Assembly: GCA_029961685.1 (NCBI GenBank)
Contig: JARWKL010000008.1
Span: 29,327,619 to 29,391,618 of the forward strand
Length of the DNA: 64,000 bases
Source: Aristolochia californica
Taxonomy: Eukaryota > Streptophyta > Magnoliopsida > Piperales > Aristolochiaceae
Direction: 5' to 3'
Shown here: piece by piece, positions 11,328 through 22,224 of the stretch
Layout: every line of letters starts with the position of its first letter
Position numbering within the stretch: the stretch's first letter is position 1
Program-made: the position numbers and the translations under genes
Notes under the pieces: generated by a model
The model's database searches: none
The model's input: the letters and a program-made list of their open reading frames with translations, nothing else
Told to the model about the DNA's origin: nothing

Positions 11328-11837
11328 GAACTATCCAATAATATTGGATATTTTGAAAATTTGACCATAGAAGAACTCGACCCTAGGGAGTTAACATGGC
11401 CAATAGAATGGGTAGTCCAACCTATGGCTCCTAGACACCTTCCCCTCTCCTGAAAAACCATAAGGAAGATAGAAGGAAAACTAGTGATTACCAACACTAG
11501 GCTCTCTACCTCTTCTAGTAGAGCCTCCACCAGTTCCCAATTCGAAGGAATAGGCAACCCAAGGCCCAACCAAACCTTAGAGTCTTATGGAAAGACCATT
11601 ACCAGGTTAGAAAATGCTATTGACAATCTACAAAAAAAAGTTAATTTCCTCTATGATGAACATAGACATAGAGAAATAACAAAATGTCAAACTATCCTAG
11701 AAAATATTGTAGAAAAAATTGACAATGGAAATAGTCCTATTTTCTTTAAAGAATTAACAGCACTAAATTTTTTTTTAGATAATCTAAACAAAGATAAAAT
11801 GCAAGAACTCCTAAGCAAAGTCTTAACATTAAAATAA
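11328..11837 (+). pseudogene. Pararetrovirus-like protein with coiled coil, possible movement-protein C-terminus
   Basis: One frame runs from an ATG at 11328 to a stop at 11835-11837, interrupted by TGA at 11451-11453. The downstream part is Ser/Thr-rich (TRLSTSSSRASTSSQFEG), then predicted helical with leucine/isoleucine heptads. In caulimovirids a Ser-rich tail followed by a coiled coil is typical for the movement-protein C-terminus; that assignment is inference from position ahead of the small genes and coat-like gene. No intact movement-protein core is visible upstream on this strand. Described as broken; not reconstructed. Confidence 0.45.
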
Positions 11838-11899
11838 CATTTAGGTTCTTCTTCTAGTCCATCAACGTATGAAACCCCTTTTACACCTTGGACACCAGA

Positions 11900-12115
11900 A
11901 TGATCTATAGGTGGAAACTATTAGATCGCCTAGAATTTTGTAGAGAAAGCCTAGCTCTGGCTCTACAACAAAGAGATACTCTTCAACCTGAAGATGACAC
12001 ATTCCCATCCCAAGTGATGTATCATTATTGGTGGATGAGATATAATGATTGCGTCTACAAATTAGGATGCAAGATCAAAATAATTAAACAAAAGCTTTAT
12101 AAAAATGATCTATAG
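11900..12115 (+). CDS. Small pararetrovirus-like ORF, 71 residues, copy 1
   Basis: An uninterrupted ORF starting ATGATCTATAG. The product is charged and mostly helical with W and Y residues (MYHYWWMRYNDCVYKLG) and ends in a lysine-rich tail. It lies between the coiled-coil ORF and the coat-like ORF, where caulimovirids often keep one or two small genes. The next ORF resembles it (MIYR-x-LLDR start, QRDTLQPEDDT versus QNRDNLQPTEDT) and overlaps its end by 11 bases. It survives open only by chance or short length; function unknown. Confidence 0.4.
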   Translation: MIYRWKLLDRLEFCRESLALALQQRDTLQPEDDTFPSQVMYHYWWMRYNDCVYKLGCKIKIIKQKLYKNDL

Positions 12116-12320
12116 AGAAAGACTATTAGATCGTTTAAGAAGAGCATGAGTAGAAAGAATTCACGCTCTGCAAAACAGAGATAATCTTCAACCAACAGAA
12201 GATACAATGATTGCTCACACTGAGTTTCATTCTGAATGGATAAGAATCAACAACAGAGCTCACACACTACAATGCATAATCTAGAGAATACAAAGAGAGC
12301 TTCAAGAAATATCTCTTTAA
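12105..12320 (+). pseudogene. Small pararetrovirus-like ORF, copy 2, broken
   Basis: Begins with the same ATGATCTATAG as the preceding ORF, overlapping its terminal codons, and has the same length (216 bp). In-frame stops at 12147-12149 (TGA) and 12282-12284 (TAG) disable it. The similarity in start, spacing and the LQP-ED-T block shows a tandem gene duplication within the ancestral virus or after integration. Confidence 0.45.
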
Positions 12321-12322
12321 AA

Positions 12323-13841
12323 ATGAATGATTTTTTCTATTTAACTGATATCGAAACTCCATTACCTTTAGGCCTTTCTGACATTACCGGTGGCTTAAAA
12401 ACCTAGTGTACATTGCACCTTGCATAGCAAGTAGAAGAAAAGATCTAGAACCTTTTGCCTTTAGGATTGCTTCAAAAGCATCATCCTCTACTGATGATGA
12501 AGTTTACGCAAAATATAATACTTTCAGTCGCCAACCAATTTATTATGTTCTAGAGGAAAAAACCTTCCTCTAGTAAACAAAAAGAGCAACAAGATAGTGA
12601 ACCAGAGGCATGGGACTCTGACAAAGTTGCAATAGAAAATACCAAGAAAAAAAACTACTCTTCTAAAGACAAAAAGGAAAATTATCTTTGTAAAAGATTC
12701 AGGATGCTTCGAGGAGGCAACACCAGCCAACATGAAGTAGAAACAACAAGGGTACAAGATACCTATATGACAGACAATTTCCGCCACAAAACAATGGATT
12801 ATTCTTGAGAAAGAGAAAGTTTTTCCCACTCTAAAATCTTGTTGGGAGGACAAAGGTATTCAATAAAATACACAAATGTCGATCCTTCCCATGCTACTAA
12901 AGGACATCAATCCATAGATAGCATAAACCCATTGGGATTTTATCTCAACTTGGATTGTTCCAAGGATGGAGAAAAAGTCCTCAAAGAATGGGAAAGAAGT
13001 ATCAGCAATGCTGCTAATATGCATGAATCAACAAAGATTCTGCATTTAACTTCTTTACCCATGCCCTACAGGGTCATATAGCTCATTGGTGGGACAATCT
13101 TCTCGAAGACCAAAAAATAGCTACATCAACATCTATAGCCTCAATACTAAAAGGATTAGTGGCTAAGATATCAAAATAATTTCTAGGAATACATCCAGCC
13201 CTAGAAGCTCGCGATGAGTATACTAAACAAAGAAAACGTTTAGAAACTCTTCAAAAACTAAATAAGTTACAGATTTGTAACATCTATTTTTATGAGAAGT
13301 ATTACTACGAATTTGCAAGTTACTTCTATAAACTACAAAAAGTTGATAAAAAATCCTATCTGCCCACCTTTTATTCAAAATTGCCAGAACCTTTTGCGAC
13401 TATTTTCGAAAAAGACTACATTGTAAAATATTGGTAAAACAACCCAGAGTTTCCTGCTTTAACCATGGACGCTTTCCTAGGTTTTTATACTTTTGGAAGA
13501 AAACACAGGTTTGTACAAGACATGTTGGCAAACCTCTGTGAAACTCAAAAACTACAAAAGAAAAGTAGTAAACTTATAAGCAAACATTATGTTGTTCCAA
13601 CCAGAACAAAAATGTAGGAGCTTATGGTTGGAAAACCTATAACCAAAAGCAAAGAAAATATCCTAAAAAAATTCATAAGAAAAAATTTAGGATACAAAGT
13701 AGTTCAAAATCTAGGTATACTCCTAAAAAAGATACTTTAGAAAAAGAACAAACTCTAGCCCAACCACATCCAGTAAATGCATATTGCCTGAAGGGGAAAC
13801 CCCCGAGCAAGTGTAAATGCTGGATATGCCAGAAAGAAGGA
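12323..13841 (+). pseudogene. Pararetrovirus coat-protein-like gene, broken and fused to copia gag
   Basis: Starts at ATG 12323 three bases after the previous stop and is interrupted early by TAG at 12404-12406. Further on, readable segments alternate between frames: acidic N-terminal part, an open stretch at 12839-13081, AHWWDNLLED near 13080, and a basic C-terminal part rich in K. Near 13812-13838 a zinc-knuckle start CKCWICQKEGH is seen; basic tail plus C-x2-C-x4-H-x4-C is the signature of caulimovirid coat proteins. The final Cys is missing because sequence switches to copia gag at about 13840. Not reconstructed. Confidence 0.55.
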
Positions 13842-14375
13842 CACCAAACAAGGAGACAATATACATGAATATTTGGCCCGCTTTCAAGGTTTCTTCAAGA
13901 ATGGAATTTGGCCCAACCAACCTCTACAAATATCTTTGGCCAAGATAAACAGAAAGAGGCATTAATAACTGCCATATGCATTGTTAACATTAAAAAAATA
14001 TTGAAGTAGCTAATACTCACCTTCTTAGCTCTTTCGCGGTTCCCACTTTTGATGATGTATGTGCTACACTTCTCCATATTCCAAACGCTTCTCCCTCTAC
14101 TACTGAAATACCATCCGCTATGTACTCTGGACAGAGGGGAACACCATATGACCAAGGCCGAGGCTGAGGCAAATTTTATAGAGGAGGAAGAGGAAGAGGT
14201 GGAATTACTGGTTTTGACCGAATAGATGGGAAGGAATGCACCCATTGTAAGGAATATGGCCACACTAGAGACACATGCTTTCACCTAAAGGAATGCTCTA
14301 TATGTGGTAGATTGGGCCACTCTCGAGAAATATGTTTTAAGGCTAATTAGAATAAGGCTAACAAAGCCAAAGTAA
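13842..14375 (+). pseudogene. Copia-A gag C-terminal part with two zinc knuckles
   Basis: Aligns with the minus-strand copy (reverse complement of about 47500-48030), starting at ACCAAACAAGGAGACA. Two CCHC knuckles are intact at 14237-14338: CTHCKEYGHTRDTC and CSICGRLGHSREIC, which bind RNA in gag nucleocapsid. The upstream basic region is G/R-rich (FYRGGRGRG-type). Stops are present (for example in the region about 13985 and 14348). S2 interrupts it at 14376 with target duplication AGTAA, and gag resumes at 17012. Confidence 0.75.
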
Positions 14376-14769
14376 TGTTGAATTTATGTAAAAGTGAAAT
14401 ACTTCATTGACATCAATAACTTGTTGTAATCAATGTATATGAATCTCTATTTATAATAGAGGAAGGTAGTAGAGTCCAATTACAATAAAAATACCCTTGT
14501 CCCAATTACACCCAAACTCTAACACTTAAAGATAAGTCCTAACATAATTAAATAACTCAATATAGATAAAAGACAAACATAACTCAAACTAAAACTCTTT
14601 CTTTGACGTGACCATAAGATAACATACTTTTGTGAGTCCTTCTTGATCTTCCAACTGATGTGATAAGGATGCTAGCTCAAGGTAATCATTGTGGGTCCTA
14701 CTTCTTATGGGCTTGGACCCATCTTGTGGGCCTTCATTGGTCGTGTGGGCTAGTGCTTATCTTCCAACA
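14376..14769 (-). repeat. S2 3' LTR
   Basis: TGTTGAATTT to CTTCCAACA on the plus strand, 394 bp; pairs with 16621-17011. Confidence 0.95.
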
Positions 14770-15108
14770 CTACCCCTCAAGCTGGGGGTGAGAGAACAAC
14801 GTGAACTCCCAGCTTGCTGCAAATGATGTATAGAATATTTTTGTATAAAATGGCACATCTTCCAACATTCCCTCTCACGCTGTTGCATCCTTTCATGAGG
14901 CCCTACTAGAATAATATAAGTGAGAGTAAAAATCACTCCTAGCTTGTAAGACATTGCTTCATACTCCAGTCCTAATGCTGGATGTAGGGCACACTCCGTC
15001 TTCTATCGGTAGTGTGTCTATCGGCATTGCTCTGAAGTGTCCACCACCGTGTCCTTCCATAGGTCAACGACTCTCAAGTGGTAGGAGTAATAAAAGCCAG
15101 TACAGGGA

Positions 15109-15124
15109 GGGGGGGGGGGGGGGG
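15109..15124 (+). repeat. 16-nt G homopolymer in S2
   Basis: Sixteen consecutive G residues at a conserved internal position. The same place holds 6 G in S1 (about 2727), 12 C in S4 (41716-41727) and 7 C in S5 (about 50261), on the strand expected from each orientation. Confidence 0.9.
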
Positions 15125-16620
15125 ATAACATAGATGTAATAATAAGTTCCTCAGTCATGGACTCCCAACCACAAATAATTTTGATATTTTTGATGGTGAT
15201 GATGTTCCTCCGTCATGGACTCCAAAGCACAAATAATTTTGATATTTTTGACGGGATGAAGTTCCTTCGTCATGGACTCCCAACCACAAATAATTTTGAT
15301 ATTTTTGACGGGGTAAAATAAATGATGATATGAGTCCACCACTTCTTCAATAATAATGTCCCCAAAGAGACATAATAGTTGCAGGTGAATATAACAGGAC
15401 CATCTTCCAACACATATAACATGAACCAAAATAATAAAACTTGTAGAAGGACACATGAAATAATCATAATCCGATATAAATATTTTTTCTTAGATGCAGA
15501 AGCTTCAAATTGTGCTCCCCTTTTGTTGAATATTTTGGTCACATAAACTCATCCACAACATATGGAATAAAATATAGCCCCTCATACTGGGAGTAATGGC
15601 AGTGATCCCAGCTTGAACCAAATATCATAGATGTAGCAATAGGCCCAAATAATAGAGATGTATAAATAAGCCCTCAAACCAGGGAGAAGTGACATATTCT
15701 GATATATCAACTCAAAAAGTGGCACAAAATAATTGGCTTAAATTCGGATTATCAATGTAACATAATACCAGCATGACCTTTGATTCTTCCAATAGGAATA
15801 TTTCTTTAAATATAGATCAGATTAACATGAAATTTTCTCAGTATAAAAGTAGACTTAAATACTATCATCAAAGTGTAACTTCACTTCATAAAATATAATT
15901 ATCAGAAGATAAATAATGTGATAGATTTTGGTCTCTGTCATCTGGCCGAACAGAGTAATGTTTCTCCTTTTTTTCAGAATGACCATCGACTCTTCCAAGT
16001 ATAATATCTCCTTATAAAAAAATCATACCAAGAATTGGTTGAATAGGTAAGAAAATAGACTTACGTATATTTTTTTTTATATATAATTCTCCTTATAAAT
16101 TCTCTTTCTTGATAGCATAAAATACCTTGGAAATTGAGGCTTTCTGCTGCAGCTCTAACCTCTTTTTAATTCCGATCTTTGCTGCCTCAAATATCGATTT
16201 CTCTTTGTAGATAACTCAGATAAAAAAATTGGTTGAATAGGTAAAAGAAAAGAATTACAGATATTTACTTTGACATATATTTCTCCATATAAATTCTAGT
16301 TCTTGATAGCAAAAAATACCTCAAAATCTAAAGATTGCTACTGTTGCTCGAACCTTTTTTCAATCTGACATCTTTCTGTAGATAACTCCAATTGGAACAA
16401 ATGATTTTTATTTGGAAATTAGACTAAATTATCTTTCCTTCAGTATATATATTTCAGTATTAAAAACTCCGTATCAAGTTAAAAAATACAAAGAAAACTA
16501 TAGGTATAGGGACTAAAAAAATAACTACGAACCTAGACTTAGGGTTTAGGGTTTAGAGAAAAGGATCACATTACCTCCGTGAGTTGACCAAGTCAACTCT
16601 CAGAACCTGCTCTGATACCG

Positions 16621-17011
16621 TGTTGAATTTATGGAAAAGTAAAATACTTCATTGTCATCAATAATATGTTGTAATTAGAGTACATGAACCTCTATTTATA
16701 ATAGAGGAAGGTAGTAGAGTCCAATTACAATAAAACTACCCTTGTCCCAATTACACCCAAACTCTAACACTTAAAGCTAAGTCCTAACATAATTAATAAC
16801 TCAATATAGATAAAAGACAAAAATAACTCAAACTAAAACTCTTCTTTGACGTGACCATAAGATAAGATACTTTTGTGAGTCCTTCTTGATCTTCCAACTG
16901 ATGTGATAAGGATGCCAGCTCATGGTAATCATTTGGGTCCTGCTTCTTATGGGCTTGGGCCAATCTTGTGGGCCTTCCTTGGTCGTGTGGGCTTGAGCTT
17001 ATCTTTCAACA
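16621..17011 (-). repeat. S2 5' LTR
   Basis: 391 bp, next to a TGATACC primer site on its inner side and the AGTAA duplication on its outer side. Confidence 0.95.
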
Positions 17012-18453
17012 AGTAAGTGATACAAAAGTGGAGCAATCTACCACAACAACTATAAAGAATACACTTACTGATGAAAACTATGAACTATTCTAGAAAATGA
17101 AGACCAAGATGGGGTCCTCCCTAAGTACTTCTTCACCAACCGCTACCACCACCGCTTCAAGTATGTTTTCTGCCTCTTGTTCTTCCTGGATAATTGACTC
17201 AGGAACCTCCGGGCATCTTACATGTAACAGACATCTACTATACTCAGTTTCTCCTTGTCTTTAACATAAATTTGTTACCATTGCTAGTGGTTCATAGATT
17301 AATGTTAAAGGGCAAGGATCCACTTCTGTTACATCATCACTTCTGCTCACTGATATCCTTTTTGTTCCCACTTTCCCTTTGAATATTTTATCAGTTAGTC
17401 AGCTCACCAAACATTTTAATTGCTCTATCACTTTCTCACCCACTTCATGTGTATTTCAGGATCTTACATCGAAGTGGGTGATTGGTGGATTTTGTGAACA
17501 AGGGGGGGAGTGGGGGTTCATCTACCTGGATGTGCCACAAATAAATACTACATCCACCTGTGACACTGAAACCAAGTTATGGCACAACCGGTTGGGACAT
17601 CCGTCAACCCAATCTCTTCATCATAGTTTTCCTAAAGCAAGGTCAGACCTTCATTGTGAAGCATGTAAAATGAGTAAAACTTAGAGGTCTACATACTCAC
17701 CTTGTCCAGAAATTAAAGTGTCTCTCCTATTTCATTAATTCATACTATATGGGGACCCTTGAGTGTCTCCAACATTTCACAAGTTAAATATTTTATTGCA
17801 TATATTGATGACCTCACTCGTATCACTTGGTTATTTTTTTTAAAGAGTGCTCTAAAATACCATTGATATTTAAATCTTTTCATGCAATGGTACTCACTCA
17901 GTTTGGGCAGAAAATTAAAGTCCTTCGGTTCGATAATGCCAAAGAATACACATCCAAAGATCTTCACTTGTTTTGTCTTGAAAATGACATTATTCACTAA
18001 ACATCATGTGCCTACACCCCTCAAAAAAATGGTGTAGCCGAACAGAAGGACCTTCATATTCATGAGGTAGCTCATGGATTAATATATGCCATGAAAGTTC
18101 CATACTTTTATTGGCCACATGCAGTCCTTACGACATGTTTTCTTATAAACCGGTTACCCTCTTCCATTCCTGGAAAAAAAATTCCCTACTCTCACTTATT
18201 AGCTAATGATGATCCTTTTTCACTGCCCTTGAGAGTCTTCGGCTTTCAATGTCTTGTCCATATTTCCTCCCCAAGACACGGTAAACTTGATCCAAAATCT
18301 ATGAAGGATACTCTCATAAACAAAAGGGTTATGTTTTCTATAATCTTACTCTTCAGCATTTACTTGTGTCTAGGGATGTCAAATTTTTTGAAGACTCTCC
18401 ATATTATTCTAATAATGCTCCTCCAGGTTTATCTTCCATACCAGGTTCTCCTC
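17012..18453 (+). pseudogene. Copia-A protease and integrase, broken
   Basis: Protease: SSWIIDSGTSGHL near 17188-17226 keeps the D-S-G catalytic triplet. GAG-pre-integrase: LWHNRLGHPSTQSLHH near 17578-17630 with the HHCC histidines, followed by CEACKMSK. Integrase core follows in broken frames, with NGVAE-type sequence near 18030-18045 and the conserved PYFYWPHAVLTTCFLINRLP at 18100-18160. Stops interrupt every domain. The gypsy at 18454 splits it, with the continuation at 23789. Confidence 0.75.
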
Positions 18454-18940
18454 TGTTATGGTCTCCTACCATGGATCGAGTGATTCGACGATGGGAGAGG
18501 TCTTCTTGTAAATCGAGGATAGAACCAGGATGACGAGACCTTTCTGGTCTACCTATGGTTACAGGTTTGTGAGGAACATGAAATGGAATGGCTAACGTGA
18601 GAAAAGAGGAGAGAGGGATTGGCGAGAATGAGGATAACCAGGTTCGTCAAAGGGAGTCTGCACCTTGGGTTCCAGGGGAATGCCGACCCTGGTTCATTGA
18701 AGGAGAATGCGGATCCCTTGCAAATTTTTTCTTGCCTTTCCTTTCTTCTCGATGACTTTTTAAGGCAAAGGCTCGAGCATAGTGTTTAATATTATTACAA
18801 TACTGCCCTCGTGCACTCCCTACTTGACATTCATGAATTTAAATGAACATAGACTACCTAAGGTACTTCAGTACTCCACTGAGTCACTCACTTGTCAGCC
18901 TCGTATCTGGATTACTCGTTCTGCTACCGAGTCCACAATA
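18454..18940 (-). repeat. Gypsy 3' LTR
   Basis: 487 bp, begins TATTGTGGACTC and ends CATAACA on the element strand. A purine-rich AGGAGGGGAGTGA immediately precedes it (18941-18953), the polypurine tract. Confidence 0.95.
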
Positions 18941-18989
18941 TCACTCCCCTCCTAGAAAATGAGGTAGTCTGCAAGCTTGAATGTGTGGT

Positions 18990-19170
18990 TGACCTATTGG
19001 AATACTGCGGGGTGCGTCTGTGGGAGACCATTGAACTAACACCTCTCATCTGTGTGGATTCTAGCGAGCCTACAGAATTTTGAATGGCAAGCGAGATATT
19101 TGGCCATCCTCAATGGGTGGGAGAGCAGGAGTGTGGGTGAGGCGCTGCCTGTGAAGGGCTTTAGGAGGGA
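18990..19170 (-). pseudogene. Possible decayed chromodomain at the end of gypsy integrase
   Basis: After the integrase C-terminus, broken frames give EVLVQWS followed by residues spaced like the W-E part of chromovirus chromodomains. Chromodomains steer such elements to heterochromatin. The reading needs frame changes, so the call is tentative. Confidence 0.3.
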
Positions 19171-19305
19171 CACATGGAATAGATCATGGATCTTGGCTTC
19201 TTGAGGCAATTGGAGCCTATATGTGACTTCCCCGACCCTCTAAGTAATTTTGAATGGCCCAAAATATTTGGGCGAGAGCTTGTGCCTGCATCCAGCTACG
19301 GAAGC

Positions 19306-20391
19306 CTATTTGTAATGTTGGAGTTTGAGCCAAACAAAGTCACCTGTGTTGTACTGAATGTCGCGGTGACCCTGGTCATTGTAGTCTTTCATACAAGCTT
19401 GGGCTTGGCTGAGGCACTGGCGAATAATGGCCAACAACTGATCTCGATCAATGTGGGCCTTGTCCACTGCATCGACTCTGGTGGAGCCATGATCATATGG
19501 AAGGAGACTGGGAGGGTCTCTGCCATACACTATACGAAATGGGGTGTCTTGTAAAGCCATGTGGAAAGAGGTGTTGTACAAATATTCTGCCCACAGAATG
19601 CAGTCCACCATCTTTTGGGTCTGTCACCAACCAAGCACCGAAAATACATGGCAATGGTATGGTTAAGTACTTCGGTCTGGCCATCAGTTTGCGGGTGATA
19701 TGCTGAGGAAAAATTGAGTTTGGTGCCGCAGAATTTGAAGAGATCCCGCCAGAATTGACTAGTAAAAAAAACATCCCGATCACTGACAATGGACTCTAGA
19801 ATGTCCTGTAGGCGCACAATGTGTGTATGGGTGTTCCAATGGAATGAAATGACTGTATTTGGATAATCTGTCTACGACCACCAAAATAATAGACTTCCCG
19901 AAAGACCTCGGGAGACCCTCAATAAAATCCATGGATAAGTCCGCCCATACCTGAGTGGTAAGCTGGATCGGTTGTAGTACCCCTGCTGGTGATAAATTAT
20001 CCGCCTTATTCCTCTAACACACCTGACAAGCAGCTACATAGGAGGTAATGGAGATCTTCATACCAGCCCAATAAAAATCATGGCGAAGCCGCATGAGTGT
20101 CTTCTGAATGCCTTCATGGTAGCTTTCACGATAAGAAGATACCACTGTAGCAATGAGAGGAGAAGAATGGTGCAAATAGTTGTGGCTCTTATAGAGAATG
20201 AGGGTGTCAAGAAGGGTCAAATCGGATGGCATGTTGCCAGCTGTAATTTGCTGACTGAGGTCTTGTAGTTCTGATGAGCTCCTATGGGCCTCCTTGATGC
20301 TGTCCAAAAGGACTGGCATGGGATGACTGATGGCAGATAATTGTGGTGAGTCTTCTGATTTGCGTGACAAAGCATCTGCTGCTGTAATCAA
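19306..20391 (-). pseudogene. Gypsy integrase, broken
   Basis: 20014-20391 carries the N-terminal HHCC zinc domain (YHEGIQKTLMRLRHDFYWAG, then CQVC). The core follows in frame-changed pieces: VWADLSMDFIEGLP near 19945, LQDILESIVSDRDVFFTSQF at 19770-19815, then HPQTDGQTEVLN near 19690, giving the D, D and E catalytic positions. 19306-19611 continues with the C-terminal GPF-like region (GDFVWLKLQ). Frameshifts and a stop separate the parts. Inserts element DNA into the genome when intact. Confidence 0.85.
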
Positions 20392-20648
20392 TTTACCTTG
20401 TGTTCCACCATAAAGTCAAAGATCAACAATTTACTGATCCACTGTTGTTGAGGTGATGTAGAAATAAGTTGATCTACCAAATATTTCAAATTGTAGTGGT
20501 TTGTACAGATAAGAAAATATTGAACCCATAAATAGGGATGCCAATGGTGGACTGCCTTTGCTAAGCCAATCAGTTCACGCTCATATGCTGGTAACTTGTG
20601 TTGATGTGGTGACAGTTGTCGGCTGAAATAGGCAGTGGGATGGTTGGA

Positions 20649-21971
20649 TTATTGCAGCACTGCCGCGATACCACCTTCTGATGCATCACATTCAACCACG
20701 AAAGGCTCTTTAAAATTAGGCAATTGTAAGACCGGTGTTGTGGCAAGGGCTGTTTTTAACATTTGGAAGGTTGTGCTGGCCTCCTCATGCCAAACAAATG
20801 CATTGCAATGTAGCAGGTTGGACAAGGGTGCTGCTATGCTCGCATAGTTGGCAATGAACTTTCTATAATTTACAGCCAAGCCTAAAAAACCCCATAAAGC
20901 TGAGACATTGGTTGGTGGAGGCCACTGTGTAACAGCTGTAATTTTTTTGGGGTCCACTGTCACCCTTGACGCTGTAATAATATGCCCCAAATAAACTACT
21001 TGTTTTCTCCCAAATGTACACTTGGTCTTCTTTAAATACAGCCGGTGGGATAGAATCAATTGAAAAACCAGTTGTAAATGCTCTAAGTGTTGAGGCCAAG
21101 ACTTACTGAAAATTAGTATGTCATCAAAGAATACTAACACAAATTTGCGGAGATAATTGGTAAATACCTCGTTCATTAAAGCCTGAAATGTTGATGGAGC
21201 ATTGGAGAGACCAAAGGGCATGACCAAAAATTCAAAGTGGCCATGATGTGCCTGAAATGCTGTCTTGTGAATATCTGGAGAATACATACGGATCTGATGG
21301 TAGCCTGAGCGCAAATCGAGCTTGGTGAAAATTTGTGCTCCATGAAATTCATCCAATAACTCATCCACAACTGGAATAGGGAGCTTGTCTTTGATAGTCT
21401 TGGAGTTCAATTCCCTATAATTCATGCAAAATCTCCAAGTGTTGTTTTGTTTCTTGACTAACAAGACCGACGAAGAAAAAGGGGATGTACTTCTTTGGAT
21501 GATTCCTTGCTCAAGCATCAATTTGCATTGTTTTTCTATTTCATCTTTTTGGAGATGGGGATATCGATAGGGGTGCACCACAACCACATCAGAACTATCC
21601 TTCAATGAAATTATATGGTCACACTGTCTCAGAGGTGGGAGACCCTTTGGTTGCTGAAAGCCCTTGTCATAATCCTCCAAAAAAAATTTTAACTTCGTGG
21701 CCGAGGGCTGCTGCTGCTGGAGTACTTGTAAGTGTGGAGGAATTTCAGTCTTACCACCCTGGAAAGTGTACTTCTGGCCTGCCATCTCAAAGCTCATGGT
21801 CAAGGCTGAGAAATCCCACAAAATGGGCCCCAAAGCTTGCAGCCATTTAATTCCGAGAACCATATCAAATCCTGCTAGTGGTATGATCAGAAATTTTGCC
21901 TCAAATGGATGACCTTCAATGGAAAACAACACTACCTTACTGATCCCATAACTTGGGAAGTTTTTCTCCAT
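20649..21971 (-). CDS. Gypsy reverse transcriptase with start of RNase H, 440 open codons
   Basis: The longest open frame on the minus strand of the window. It begins in the C-terminal part of the protease domain (SYGISKVVLFSIEGHPF, then LIIPLAGFDMVLGIKWL). The reverse transcriptase follows with FTKLDLRSGYHQIRM, LVMPFGLSNAPSTFQALMN and the catalytic FVLVFFDDILIFS (F-F-D-D form). RNase H begins with FVVECDASEGGIAAVLQ, then a stop at 20646-20648; RNase H sequence continues beyond it to about 20390. Copies element RNA into DNA in the particle. Catalytic Asp residues are present, but protease, gag and integrase are broken, so the element is probably inactive. Confidence 0.9.
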   Translation of the reverse strand: MEKNFPSYGISKVVLFSIEGHPFEAKFLIIPLAGFDMVLGIKWLQALGPILWDFSALTMSFEMAGQKYTFQGGKTEIPPHLQVLQQQQPSATKLKFFLEDYDKGFQQPKGLPPLRQCDHIISLKDSSDVVVVHPYRYPHLQKDEIEKQCKLMLEQGIIQRSTSPFSSSVLLVKKQNNTWRFCMNYRELNSKTIKDKLPIPVVDELLDEFHGAQIFTKLDLRSGYHQIRMYSPDIHKTAFQAHHGHFEFLVMPFGLSNAPSTFQALMNEVFTNYLRKFVLVFFDDILIFSKSWPQHLEHLQLVFQLILSHRLYLKKTKCTFGRKQVVYLGHIITASRVTVDPKKITAVTQWPPPTNVSALWGFLGLAVNYRKFIANYASIAAPLSNLLHCNAFVWHEEASTTFQMLKTALATTPVLQLPNFKEPFVVECDASEGGIAAVLQ

Positions 21972-22224
21972 TAGCCACTGAAATTGAAGCTGTTGGATGA
22001 GGCTATGCTGGAAATTGCAATTGCTAAGCCGCTTTGAAGCTTATAAAATTATGAGTACTGCCAGGGCCAACCAAACTGAGGAGTGGTTTTTCATTGACGA
22101 GGGCACATAGTTGCATTGTTTTGGTGGATTGGAGGCCGGTAATGGTGTGGAGAGAAATTTCAGGTTCGTTTTCTTCCTCTACTGGGTCGGTGTTGTCAAG
22201 GGCTTCCTCCTCCTCATCCTCTAC

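Larger units (their letters stand above)
14376..17011 (-). mobile_element. S2: complete short non-autonomous LTR element
   Basis: Both LTRs are present, 14376-14769 (3') and 16621-17011 (5'), flanked by the perfect target duplication AGTAA (14371-14375 and 17012-17016). The primer site reads CGGTATCAGAGCAGG on the minus strand just inside the 5' LTR. Internal sequence of about 1.85 kb holds no gag or pol. It shares with S3-S5 the AAACCCTAAACCCTAA leader motif (16540-16560), duplicated leader blocks, the small ORF (decayed here), the 58-bp minisatellite (15140-15315) and a duplicated polypurine/LTR start (14857-14878). Confidence 0.95.

Noticed and set aside
11201..11569. Minus-strand open frame of 122 codons
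   Set aside because: It lies opposite the virus-like plus-strand frame that has a clear Ser-rich and coiled-coil character; taken as a shadow.
16540..16560. Interstitial telomere from a chromosome fusion
   Set aside because: Only two units, and the motif is repeated in every S leader; it belongs to the element.
19186..19554. Plus-strand open frame of 122 codons
   Set aside because: Antisense to gypsy integrase.
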